A stretch of 64,000 nt of DNA from Phototrophicus methaneseepsis (GCF_015500095.1 NZ_CP062983.1:1054001-1118000), one strand, 5' to 3'. Positions 34,862 through 43,090 are shown, numbered from the stretch's first letter. Notes: generated by a model not told the origin, from the sequence alone. Numbers and translations are program-made.

Positions 34862-35748
34862 AAATCGTCCTCGCTCATGCCGGGAGGTAAATTCCACGCT
34901 GCTTGATAGATGCTGTGATGGATGTTCTTACATCCTTTACTTTCTAACCAAGTGAGGAAAGCAGGTAAACCGACAGCAATCTTGGAAAAATTGAGGCCAC
35001 GAAACGCCAGTTGACGATCATCTAGGGTAACTTCGGCGGCGGTTCGTGATTGCTGTAGACGCGCACTCACACAGAGTATGATTTGGGAAATTCGATAATC
35101 GTTGTTTATGGCTTCGACGGAACTCGATTTGTGATCAGACTGAGTATGGTAATTCTCAACAAACGTTTTAATCCCAGACAAGATGTCATCGAGTTCCCTC
35201 GATTTTGGATGATTGACAACCCAGGGCCATGCTTTGATTACGTTTGTCTCATCGCTTAAATCAGCCTCTTGTATAATCTCGTCACCGATTTGCTTGCTGG
35301 GAACTTCGCAGGCAATATCAACAAGCACAGCTTCGCCGCCTTCAACCTCCAGCGCAATCTTTGCTCCTAATTTCATCATTAATTGATCAAACATGTTTGG
35401 GCCGATGAATGTCTCGACATTGCCATTGCTCACAAAGACATGATTCTCGAAAACCTGTACCATATCATCGTGATAACGGCTATTGGCTAGGAAATCGATA
35501 ACTTGTTCGTGATGGATGCCATATTGAGTTGCCATGTCTTTTTCAATCGGCGTAGGCTCTATTGTTGCCATATCGAGTACCTGCTGCCGATAGGGTTCAT
35601 TCTGACTGTACCACGCGATGATACGGCGAAGGTCATCACGTAAGGAATCCGCTGTCCGTTGTGCCGCACTAGCGGAATCAAACGTGCCTACAATGGTGAA
35701 GTTGGCGCTGTGGTTGCTGCTGAACTGCCGCCAGATCGAGATTTTCAT
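34858..35748 (-). CDS. SNHS-family protein 3 (uncharacterised, 296 aa)
   Basis: It begins MKISIWRQFSSNHSANF and IVGTF, 11 bp after the stop of SNHS4. The shared middle blocks read TPIEKDMATQYGIHH and NHVFVSNGNVETF...LMMKLGA, and the C-terminal block GLPAFLTWLESKGCKNI. The end (about 15 residues with NLPPGMSEDDL) extends past the paralogues. No signal peptide, membrane helix or known enzyme motif is visible. The pattern of very similar first 25 residues and divergent remainder is what would be expected if the N terminus is recognised by a common partner. Confidence 0.8.
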   Translation of the reverse strand: MKISIWRQFSSNHSANFTIVGTFDSASAAQRTADSLRDDLRRIIAWYSQNEPYRQQVLDMATIEPTPIEKDMATQYGIHHEQVIDFLANSRYHDDMVQVFENHVFVSNGNVETFIGPNMFDQLMMKLGAKIALEVEGGEAVLVDIACEVPSKQIGDEIIQEADLSDETNVIKAWPWVVNHPKSRELDDILSGIKTFVENYHTQSDHKSSSVEAINNDYRISQIILCVSARLQQSRTAAEVTLDDRQLAFRGLNFSKIAVGLPAFLTWLESKGCKNIHHSIYQAAWNLPPGMSEDDL

Positions 35749-35759
35749 GATGCGCCTCT

Positions 35760-36572
35760 TTAGTCGGGATATTTGGGATTAGGAATTGAGCGAAAGGATA
35801 TGGTGATATTCGTGCAGCCTTCTTTTGTGAAGTAGTCTATTAGCAGGCGAATCTTCCCGGCATACTCTTCATTCTCTTCCAGATACAACATGATCCCCCA
35901 TAGATTCAGGCGATTTTCATTGCGAGCAACCCTGAACATGCGCGGTTCAGAGTCGTCTGATTCGAGATCGTAATAAATGATGTCAAATGGCAAGTCAATA
36001 TTGGGTGAATAAGCCTCTTCATAAATTTGCCAGCCATGCTGATGAAGCGTCTCAAAATCTTCTCTGAACCCTTCATAGAGTAGTTCGGCTGCTTCAGGTT
36101 CAATTGGAAGGTGACATTCAACATCCATCACCAGAATACTGTTAGCGTGGGTACGGGACTCTGACACATATTTGTAAACAGATGCCCCATAGTCTTTGAG
36201 CAATTCGTCAAACGGCTGAGGGCCATTCAATATTCCGAGATTGGGATTGGTCACAAAGACAAAGTTTTGATACTTATAGAGTGGTTTTCTGAAATTGTGC
36301 CAGTAAAACCAATTCAGACTATGTGACCAAGTAACGTTGAGTTGCTTCTGCAATTCGGCCTCGATGGGTGTGAGTTGTTCGGTTTCTGTCTTTTGTCCCC
36401 ATGCCATCATCTCCTCACGGGTGAGGTTGTTCCACCAAGCTTCGATGCGATCCAGTATTTTCTGTATGTTGGCTGCTGCCTGTTCTGCTGCGGAGACGGA
36501 TTCAAATGCCCCAACTACCGTGAAATCAGCGCTGTGGTTGCTGCTGAATTCCTGCCAGATAGATAACTTCAT
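35760..36572 (-). CDS. SNHS-family protein 4 (uncharacterised, 270 aa)
   Basis: It opens MKLSIWQEFSSNHSADF and VVGAF. The shared blocks are TPIEAELQKQLNVTW, NFVFVTNPNLGIL...LLKDYGA and KIRLLIDYFTKEGCTNI. It is the shortest and most acidic of the four. Its first 15 codons overlap the 3' end of the radical SAM gene in another frame (overlap of 47 bp), so it is directly coupled to that enzyme. There is no export signal. As the member closest to the enzyme gene it is the best candidate for a cognate substrate, but this is inference. Confidence 0.8.
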   Translation of the reverse strand: MKLSIWQEFSSNHSADFTVVGAFESVSAAEQAAANIQKILDRIEAWWNNLTREEMMAWGQKTETEQLTPIEAELQKQLNVTWSHSLNWFYWHNFRKPLYKYQNFVFVTNPNLGILNGPQPFDELLKDYGASVYKYVSESRTHANSILVMDVECHLPIEPEAAELLYEGFREDFETLHQHGWQIYEEAYSPNIDLPFDIIYYDLESDDSEPRMFRVARNENRLNLWGIMLYLEENEEYAGKIRLLIDYFTKEGCTNITISFRSIPNPKYPD

Positions 36573-37584
36573 CGTTGACCCTCCCCGTATGGTTCAATGC
36601 GCGTTGTGGCAGGCGGGCGCAGCCACCAATTGCGGCGGCTTGACGGTTCTTCCGGTGTGACTGCCAGTATTGACGAACGTCGGTCAAAGTCTCAAACGGT
36701 ATCGTCCAGTGATGAAAAGAGCAGGGCTTGATGTGTCGGTCACTGGTTATCGACAGGAAACCATCGCCTGCACTGCAGTCTGACGTCTCAAAAAGTCGTG
36801 GTACATCGGATAGTAAGTCGCCCCAGCAGACATCCAGTTTGATTTGCACATCACCCTTGAGGTTGTCATACATACGCTGAACGAAAGCCGAGAATGCTTC
36901 GTAGTGTTGCTTCTGGAAGTGCATCGTTGGATCGCTGCCTTTGTAACTAAGCAGCAGGAAATCGCGAACACCGAGGCTGAACAATCTCAGAAACTTCGCT
37001 TCAATCGTTTCTAACTCATCGGGCGTGATCAACCAGTTGACACCAAAGCGCGCATTGTGATTGACGAGCAGTTCAATCGTCTGCTCATAGTGATTGGTGT
37101 CATAGAGCGATAGGCGAATGTTGCCATATTTGCCCTCGATGCTGTGGAGAAACGCTGGTGTGAGCTTCATGCCATTGGTGGTGAAGTTGACCGCTAATTG
37201 GCTGGTACTGTACAGCTTATGAATGAATTGTTCCCAATTAGGGAACAGCATGGGTTCGCCACCGCCGAAAGCAACTTCCAGCACACCCCAATCGCTGGCT
37301 TGTTGACAAAATTCCAGCAGCGAATCATACGCCCAATCGCTGGGAGACTGGAGATTGCGATAGCAGAAGTGGCATTGCAGGTTACAGATGTTCGTCACCG
37401 CGATGAGCAGCGTTCTGGGGGCGATACGCTTTAGATGTGTCGTTTCTTCACCTTCGAGCTTGACGTTCAGGCCGGTATCACGCTCGAACAATAGCAGTGC
37501 GCCGTCCAATGGGTGGGGTCGCCAATTGAGGCTGCGTAATTGTGGTGGCAAGAAGGTCTGGTAGTTGTCGAGAATGTCGCTCAT
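36526..37584 (-). CDS. Radical SAM enzyme of the SNHS operon
   Basis: The ATG at 37584 has GGGAAGAAGA upstream; the frame is open 12 bp further but without support. The 352 residues hold the radical SAM motif CNLQCHFC (cysteines near residues 67, 71 and 74), GGGEPM for SAM binding and a TTNG strand. The C-terminal part has CSAGDGFLSIT, PCSFHH and GGC, fitting a short Twitch/SPASM-like auxiliary cluster region. The N-terminal LLLFERDTGLNVKLEG block precedes the barrel. Such enzymes often modify peptides or proteins. The SNHS genes downstream and the mini-ORF 12 bp upstream are the obvious candidate substrates. Confidence 0.87.
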   Translation of the reverse strand: MSDILDNYQTFLPPQLRSLNWRPHPLDGALLLFERDTGLNVKLEGEETTHLKRIAPRTLLIAVTNICNLQCHFCYRNLQSPSDWAYDSLLEFCQQASDWGVLEVAFGGGEPMLFPNWEQFIHKLYSTSQLAVNFTTNGMKLTPAFLHSIEGKYGNIRLSLYDTNHYEQTIELLVNHNARFGVNWLITPDELETIEAKFLRLFSLGVRDFLLLSYKGSDPTMHFQKQHYEAFSAFVQRMYDNLKGDVQIKLDVCWGDLLSDVPRLFETSDCSAGDGFLSITSDRHIKPCSFHHWTIPFETLTDVRQYWQSHRKNRQAAAIGGCARLPQRALNHTGRVNDEVIYLAGIQQQPQR

Positions 37585-37596
37585 TCTTCTTCCCAA

Positions 37597-37683
37597 TCAT
37601 AAAACAATTGATATTGAACGTAGATCTGTCGTGAAGATGGCACTGTGGTTGCTGTTGAACTGCTGCCAGATGGATATTTGCAT
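37597..37683 (-). CDS. 28-codon mini-SNHS ORF upstream of the radical SAM gene
   Basis: The frame starts MQISIWQQFNSNHSAIF and ends after 11 more residues (TTDLRSISIVL). It matches the N-terminal 18 residues of the four SNHS proteins and then diverges. It stops 12 bp before the radical SAM start. It is either a fifth paralogue reduced by deletion, or a short precursor-like peptide made just ahead of the enzyme. The size and placement fit a precursor peptide, while the abrupt loss of similarity fits a remnant. It is too short to decide by sequence alone. Confidence 0.45.
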   Translation of the reverse strand: MQISIWQQFNSNHSAIFTTDLRSISIVL

Positions 37684-37788
37684 AGTTGGCTCCGAAGATA
37701 GAACATGCTGTTAGTATATCATGCAAAATGAACCATTGTGAACCATAATAGTCTCTTGTATGGTAAGTCGATGTCCATATAAGAAATT

Positions 37789-38221
37789 ATGTTCGGTGTG
37801 CTAACAATTACAACCACCTATCGTCCCGCAACGGATCTCGGCTACTTGCTGCATAAGCATCCGGCGCGGGTGCAGACCTTCAAACTAGCTTTTGGCGAAG
37901 CGCATGTTTTTTATCCCGAAGCGACAGAAGAACGCTGTACGGCGGCGCTTCTGCTGGACATTAATCCCATTGGATTAGTTCGTGGTAAGCGTGCTTTTGC
38001 CTTCTCGCAGTACGTCAACGATCGTCCGTATGTGGCGTCTTCGTTTTTGAGTGTGGTTATCGCGCAGGTGTATCGCTCGGCACTGAATGGCACCTGCAAG
38101 GATCGGCCTGAATTGGTCGAGACACCTATTCCGCTGGAAGTGACGATTAGTGTGATGCCCTCTCGCGGAGGCGAAGCGTTGCTGACACGGTTGTTTGAAC
38201 CGCTGGGCTATATGGTCACCG
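37789..38221 (+). pseudogene. hen1: Truncated hen1: N-terminal domain of the 3'-terminal RNA ribose 2'-O-methyltransferase
   Basis: The first 145 codons match the N-terminal domain of bacterial Hen1 (LTITTTYRPATDLGYLLHKH, FGEAHVFYPEATEERCTAAL, LDINPIGLVRG, YVNDRPYVASSFLSV, RGGEALLTRLFEPLGYMVTA). Full Hen1 has about 460 residues with a C-terminal methyltransferase. Here homology stops near 38221, and the frame then runs antisense through the FGE-like gene to 38484. No pnkp partner is present. In intact systems Pnkp and Hen1 repair and protect cleaved RNA. This copy has lost the methyltransferase and should not be able to methylate. The break coincides with the loss of the C terminus of the opposite gene. 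Confidence 0.85.
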
Positions 38222-39117
38222 CAGTAATCAGACTGATACCAATCACTTGTCCATTCCCAAATGCCACCGCTCATGGCGTGAAGTCCATAGTGATTGGGTG
38301 GGTAGCTCCGCGAACGCTGTATGTAGAACTCACTAAAGTGATTGAAGTCGCAGTTGTCGGCGGTAGGTGGTTCACTTCCCCAGGGATAGGTTTTGTCAAT
38401 CAATCCGCCTCGCGCACTCTTTTCCCATTCAGCTTCTGTCGGCAGACGATAAAGTGTACTTTCCGTGCTGAGTTTGCGACATAAGTCTTCAGCAGCCTGC
38501 CAAGAAACACTCACCATTGGCTTGCTATTGTACTGCCAGGGATGATCCGGATTTTCACGGGGTACATCACCGAATATCTTGTCCCCTGTAGTCACTTCCT
38601 CGCCGCGACCGTATAGAAGTTCAGGTGCGTGAGCGTGCCAGTCACGGGCTTCTGTGGTGTCGTCTTCACAATACTGCCGTCTGATCTTGTTCGCTTCATA
38701 GAGGACGAAATATGCCATTCGATGTGGTGGCTCCTCCTTCGGGATGCTGTGTGGTGCTGGTTCCCATTCCATGAGATCGCAATAGGTAGCCCAGCTCACT
38801 GGAATATCCCCCATCCAGAAGTGGTCGAGATCAACCGGATGAACAGGCTGCTCATCCGGGTCACCATTTCCTGAACCCATCAGGAAGGTTCCGGCGGGCA
38901 TATAGCGGAACACCATACCGTGTTCGATGACGGACAGTTGATCGAGCAGGCGCATTCGCGCCTGAATGATATCTTGTCGATCAGAATCTAAGCCAAAAGC
39001 ACGATCATATGCGGTCGCCGCCTGATGAAGATCATCTTTTGCTTCAAGCTGCTGTGCTAAGGTGAAGAATGTATCTGCATTTCCATCCAGCCCATGTGAT
39101 TGTCGTAGCTTATCCAT
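38222..39117 (-). pseudogene. FGE/sulfatase-modifying-factor-fold protein, 3' end lost
   Basis: From the ATG at 39117 about 298 codons match the gene at 41216: a TPR-like N terminus (AATAYDRAFGLDSDRQDI), then the FGE fold (FRYMPAGTFLMGSGNGDPDEQPVHPV, PVSWATYCDLM, YRLPTEAEWEKSARGG, YPWGSEPPT, YGLHAMSGGIWEWTSDWY). After YQSDYC the sequence turns into the antisense of hen1, at about 38222, so the final 60 residues with GGSW and GFRLYRG are missing. The open frame continues to 37975 by chance. The product would be truncated and is likely non-functional. Confidence 0.8.
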
Positions 39118-39217
39118 ATCACCTCCGTTCGTGCTACGCTTTCAGTATACGGTTAGACGAAATGCGAGAATAGCGAATGATGTTACACTGAGTAGAGACG
39201 CTACTTAGGGGGTATCC
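39118..39217. promoter_or_regulatory. Divergent promoter region between FGE-like and unknown gene
   Basis: This 100-bp gap separates the divergent starts at 39117 and 39218 and must hold both promoters. TATACG and TACACTGAG-like elements are present, but I cannot assign -10 boxes with certainty. Confidence 0.35.
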
Positions 39218-39856
39218 ATGCCCAACAGAGATTTAAAGTTAAACGCATTGTCCCGATTCTCGAAGTCCTCACCAAGATTGGTGCTGGAAGAATACAGTCA
39301 TTGTGAAGTTCCAGCAGGTTGTGGCGGTGTTGTGTTGCGCTGGCGACGAGCCGAAGAACCATTCACAATGTGGTTGAGACAAAATACATCGGCGCGAACA
39401 ATGGTAATGACGCTAGACGGTGAGAACATCCTCTGGATGACTCGATTATCTGTAAACTGGGGCCATCATTTGTTTGCTATGTCCTTTGAGGAGGTCGATC
39501 TCTCTCACGGTTTTTTGCTGTTTTCAGCACGGTTAGATGATCAATTCATCCGTATTTTGCAGCCTGAAGGTGAGCCGGAAGTGCTCTCGAAACCTGATGG
39601 TAAATGGAAGTATACGCTTGATGAACCCGCATCTGAGGAATGGCAGTCACCAGACTTTGATGATTCAAGCTGGGCACCTATGGTGGCGAAAACCCTGCCA
39701 AGCAAGGGGTTTCACGGACATGATATAAGTGATTTTTGTCAACGAATACGCGATATCGGTGCTGAAGACCTAGGTATTGATGCAGATACCGATGCCAGTA
39801 GAGTCTGGATCCGACGTGCTTTCACGATCCAGTCTCCCACACAAGGTCAGGAGTAA
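39218..39856 (+). CDS. Uncharacterised protein of the radical SAM/FGE cluster (212 aa)
   Basis: I do not recognise the family. The N-terminal half is beta-rich (GGVVLRWRRAEEPFTMWL, MVMTLDGENILWMTRL, VNWGHHLFAMSF). Residues about 135-165 read WKYTLDEPASEEWQ and FDDSSWAPM, resembling the W...FDDS.W strand pattern of galactose-binding-like beta sandwiches, and the C terminus has WIRRAFTIQS of the same fold. There is no signal peptide. Its stop lies 5 bp before the second radical SAM gene, so they form an operon. It may bind the substrate or a carbohydrate. Confidence 0.7.
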   Translation: MPNRDLKLNALSRFSKSSPRLVLEEYSHCEVPAGCGGVVLRWRRAEEPFTMWLRQNTSARTMVMTLDGENILWMTRLSVNWGHHLFAMSFEEVDLSHGFLLFSARLDDQFIRILQPEGEPEVLSKPDGKWKYTLDEPASEEWQSPDFDDSSWAPMVAKTLPSKGFHGHDISDFCQRIRDIGAEDLGIDADTDASRVWIRRAFTIQSPTQGQE

Positions 39857-39861
39857 ACACC

Positions 39862-41214
39862 ATGTCCAACTATCAGGATACGGTTCATGCTCCATTGGTG
39901 CTGGTACCACAGTATTTCGGCAGTACGGTGTTCAATCGTAGTAACTCACGCTACTATCCGTTCGATGCGGAAACCACCACGCTGCTGCGACGGGCACAGC
40001 TTGAACCGTTTGAGGCACTGCTGGCAGAGATCGATGATCCGGTCAAACGCGAACAGGCACTCAATTTCTTCTTTCACTTCGATGACATGGGGTTTTTCAC
40101 TGGTGATCACTATTTCACCGGGAAGGTGCTGAATGTGGAACCAGCAGTCGATCACCTGACCGGACCGCTCGCAGTACATCTGGAAGTCATTGCCGCCTGT
40201 AACCTGACCTGTACCCATTGCTTTGCTGGAGAGCTTCCAAGACGCGAAAAACGCCTGACCTTGAAGGAAATCGAGCGTGTTTTCGAGGATATGGCGAAGA
40301 TGGGCAGTTATCGCCTAGGACTGACCGGTGGTGAACCACTCTTGCGAAAGGACATCTTCGACATCGTTGACATGGCAACCGACTACGGTCTGCATCCGTG
40401 TCTCACAACCAATGGACTGCTCATCACAGAAGAAGTTGCCCGTGAATTTGGGAAACGCGACCTCGTATGGTTGAATGTCAGTCTGGAAGGTGCCAGTGCG
40501 GTCACAAATGATCCAGTCCGGGGAGAGGGTACATTCACACAGGTACTCGATAAACTCAAGATTCTGGCGAACCATACCCGTTTTACGATGGCATTCACCG
40601 TTATGAGTACAAATGCAGATGAGGTTGTCCCTTGTGCCGAACTTGCACATAGTGTGGGGGCTTCTACCGCCGTGTTTCGCCCGCTGTACCCAGTCGGTAC
40701 CGCGCAGGGGTTTCTGAATGATTTGATGCCCACCTTTGAGCAGTATAACAGGGCACTGAATCTACTGGCAGAACTCGAAGTCGAACCTGGACAAACTGAT
40801 CTAAACGCCATCGATCCATTCAGCCCATGTAGCCGGGAAGAGACACAGGCGATCACTTACAGCAATCATGGCTGTGGCGCAGGTAACCTGGTCTGTTCGA
40901 TCTCTGTTTCAGGCGATGTCAACCCGTGTAGCTTCCTCGGTTCCGGTTTTGTGGCAGATAATGTTCGCCACCGGTCACTGTCGGAAATCTGGCACAGCAG
41001 TGGGAAATTCAACGAGATTCGCAATTATCCTGGTGGTACAGATGAGACATTTAGTGGCGGCTGTCGCGCTCGATCGCTCGTGATGGGTGGTTCAGCCAAC
41101 GCGCCGGATCCCTGGTTGAATGAACGGGAAGCAATGATGAAGGCTCCGCGCCAGAGTAACGTTACCTTCTATGATCCTCTCGATATTGTGCGTGTTGCCG
41201 GGCAGGATAATTGA
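39862..41214 (+). CDS. Radical SAM/SPASM-domain enzyme
   Basis: AGGAG lies 10 nt before the ATG. The 450 residues begin with a 100-residue N-terminal region (LVPQYFGSTVFNRSN, YYPFDAETTTLLRRA) that may be a leader- or partner-binding segment. The radical SAM motif CNLTCTHC has cysteines near residues 113, 117 and 120; GLTGGEPLLRKDIFDI and LTTNGLLI follow. The C-terminal SPASM-like part (GCGAGNLVCSISVSGDVNPCSF, LSEIWHS, GGCRAR) holds cysteines for auxiliary clusters, as in PqqE-like peptide-modifying enzymes. It lies between the unknown protein and the FGE-like gene. The substrate may be one of the SNHS proteins or an unseen peptide. Confidence 0.9.
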   Translation: MSNYQDTVHAPLVLVPQYFGSTVFNRSNSRYYPFDAETTTLLRRAQLEPFEALLAEIDDPVKREQALNFFFHFDDMGFFTGDHYFTGKVLNVEPAVDHLTGPLAVHLEVIAACNLTCTHCFAGELPRREKRLTLKEIERVFEDMAKMGSYRLGLTGGEPLLRKDIFDIVDMATDYGLHPCLTTNGLLITEEVAREFGKRDLVWLNVSLEGASAVTNDPVRGEGTFTQVLDKLKILANHTRFTMAFTVMSTNADEVVPCAELAHSVGASTAVFRPLYPVGTAQGFLNDLMPTFEQYNRALNLLAELEVEPGQTDLNAIDPFSPCSREETQAITYSNHGCGAGNLVCSISVSGDVNPCSFLGSGFVADNVRHRSLSEIWHSSGKFNEIRNYPGGTDETFSGGCRARSLVMGGSANAPDPWLNEREAMMKAPRQSNVTFYDPLDIVRVAGQDN

Positions 41215-41215
41215 T

Positions 41216-42370
41216 ATGGAGCTCGAGCATATCCTATCTGCTACTGATCCCGAAGGTGATGCCGAAGAGGTATTTGGATTTGCACAGCAATTAGAAAAGC
41301 GAGGGGACTTGGACGCAGCTGCCAGTGCATATGACAGAGCTTATGGGCTGGCTCCAGACCGTGACGATATTCGTTCTGCGAGAGCAAATCTTCTAGATCG
41401 GTTATCTGTCATCGAGCATGGCATTGGGTTCCGTTACATACCCGCCGGAACCTTCCTAATGGGGTCGGAGAGTGGTGACCCTGATGAGCAACCCGTGCAT
41501 CCAGTTCGCCTGGACGCTTACTGGTTGTCAGAAACGCCGATTAGCTGGGCAAAGTTCTGCGAATTGATGGATTTTCAGCCGCCACCAGATGGACGTCCCA
41601 ATGATGGTTGGGAATCTCAGCAATCACCTCAGTGGATTGATCAGATTCTGCAAGTGCTTCCAGTTGATTATCGACATCCTGATCTCTGGAAGTGGGCACT
41701 GAATGCTGATTCGCGTATCTGCCTTCAATACTGTGAAAATGAGACACTTCGAGCCAGAGATTGGCATGCACACATTCCCACAATGGAGTGGCAAAAGTCA
41801 GATGGCACAACTCAAACATCGGCTGACATGTTTGGACTTCCACCGAGAATAGATCAGAATGCACCATTGGCATATGGTGAAAAGCCCATCGTAAGTGTTC
41901 CCTACGAGGGTGCGCTTGCAGCAGGATTACGGATTTCCACGAAAAGCACAGAGTATCGTTTGCCGACTGAGGCAGAGTGGGAAAAAGGGGCACGTGGCGG
42001 TTTGATCAATCAGGCTTACCCCTGGGGCAATGAGAAGCCCACACATGATCGATGTGACTTTGCACGCTTTGACGAATTCTCTCTGCTTAAGCCAAAGTCA
42101 CTTACACCAAACGGTTATGGACTCTACGCCATGAGTGGCAGCGTATGGGAGTGGACATCAGACTGGTACGATGCCAAATACTACGCATCTAGCCCTGTAC
42201 AGAATCCGCCGGGGCCGAAAGGCGGCGAGGAGCGTGTATTGCGTGGTGGTTCTTGGACTGATGATGCCGAGGCTGTTACGGTCTCCTACCGGATGTCTGG
42301 ACAATACGGGGGTGCTGCAAATATTGGATTTCGTCTGTATAGAGGTCTAACGAACACTATAGAAATATAA
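41216..42370 (+). CDS. FGE-fold protein with TPR-like N terminus, lacking the FGE active-site cysteine
   Basis: The ATG at 41216 follows the radical SAM stop by one base. Residues 1-55 form a short TPR-like helical pair (AASAYDRAYGLAPDRDDI). Residues about 65-380 are the formylglycine-generating-enzyme/EgtB-like C-type-lectin fold (FRYIPAGTFLMGSESGDPDEQPVHPV, YRLPTEAEWEKGARGG, YPWGNEKPT, YGLYAMSGSVWEWTSDWY, VLRGGSWTDD, ANIGFRLYRG). The stretch before GFRLYRG has no cysteine, so the copper-binding pair of true FGE is incomplete. It may be a non-heme iron or binding protein instead. It is a close paralogue of the broken gene at 38222-39117. Confidence 0.85.
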   Translation: MELEHILSATDPEGDAEEVFGFAQQLEKRGDLDAAASAYDRAYGLAPDRDDIRSARANLLDRLSVIEHGIGFRYIPAGTFLMGSESGDPDEQPVHPVRLDAYWLSETPISWAKFCELMDFQPPPDGRPNDGWESQQSPQWIDQILQVLPVDYRHPDLWKWALNADSRICLQYCENETLRARDWHAHIPTMEWQKSDGTTQTSADMFGLPPRIDQNAPLAYGEKPIVSVPYEGALAAGLRISTKSTEYRLPTEAEWEKGARGGLINQAYPWGNEKPTHDRCDFARFDEFSLLKPKSLTPNGYGLYAMSGSVWEWTSDWYDAKYYASSPVQNPPGPKGGEERVLRGGSWTDDAEAVTVSYRMSGQYGGAANIGFRLYRGLTNTIEI

Positions 42371-42652
42371 GATCTGTGGGCCAAACCGCCAGTGATGTGC
42401 CTCGCCGTCACAACCGTCACTATAGTCCACATCTGAAAACGGTTCTTTGTGGGGTATGCAATTTTTGTAAATTGTTTGTTATCGTGAAGCATGGGAGTAT
42501 TCTCCTGATTGTGTAGGACAAGAAAAAAGCGACACGCTCATGATGAGCAGTGCCTCAAGGTGAACGTCTGACAGGGGAACAGCCGCGTCAACTCTTAGAA
42601 ATTGCACGTATACTTAGAGTGACATGATCTGTCCAGATAAAGTTAATCGGAA
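42371..42652. other. Intergenic region
   Basis: No gene is supported in these 282 bp. A short frame near 42547-42627 (GERLTGEQPRQLLEIARIL) looks coding-like but has no start or partner and may be a remnant. Confidence 0.35.
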
Positions 42653-43090
42653 ATGACCAACGCAAACGACCAGACCCTTCGACGATTGGATGCTTTCAAC
42701 AGCTGGTTGAGCGATGTTTATCGTGAGGGGATGGATTTCAGTAACTTACTAACTGCGACAGGCTTCAGTGAATCTGAAATCGAACACATCAAACAAGCAC
42801 ATCTAAGGGAATTCTTGCAAGCTGTGATAGATCTATTGGCAAGTTACCGTGATCTACGCAACGAAGACTTCGATTTGCTCATGGTTCAGCACTATGGTTT
42901 GATCGACGGCAAGCCGCAAGACCTGTACCAGATGGGTTCGCGCTATGGTGTCTGTGGTGAACGTATGCGTCAATTAGTCCACAAACGGTTGGTCTTGTTT
43001 CAAGCCTCTGGTAGGCAGTCACAACTACAGGCGGATTTTGCTGTGATTGGTCGACGTTTACTGGACGATGAGAGCGATCGTAAGGTATAG
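42653..43090 (+). CDS. Small protein with a sigma-region-4-like helix-turn-helix (145 aa)
   Basis: Residues about 78-118 (DFDLLMVQHYGLIDGKPQDL, YQMGSRYGVCGERMRQLVHK) match the pattern of sigma-70 region 4, where the second helix of the HTH reads GVxxERxRQL. The N-terminal half is helical and acidic and lacks sigma region 2, so it cannot act as a full sigma factor. It stands alone after the radical SAM/FGE operon. It could be a regulator of that cluster or a DNA-binding relic. The family is not named. Confidence 0.65.
   Translation: MTNANDQTLRRLDAFNSWLSDVYREGMDFSNLLTATGFSESEIEHIKQAHLREFLQAVIDLLASYRDLRNEDFDLLMVQHYGLIDGKPQDLYQMGSRYGVCGERMRQLVHKRLVLFQASGRQSQLQADFAVIGRRLLDDESDRKV

Noticed and set aside
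37975-38222. C-terminal part of the FGE-like open frame
   Set aside because: This stretch is the antisense of the hen1 coding sequence and has no FGE similarity; the open frame is accidental.
38222-38484. C-terminal part of the hen1 open frame
   Set aside because: It is the antisense of the FGE-like gene and carries no methyltransferase motif.
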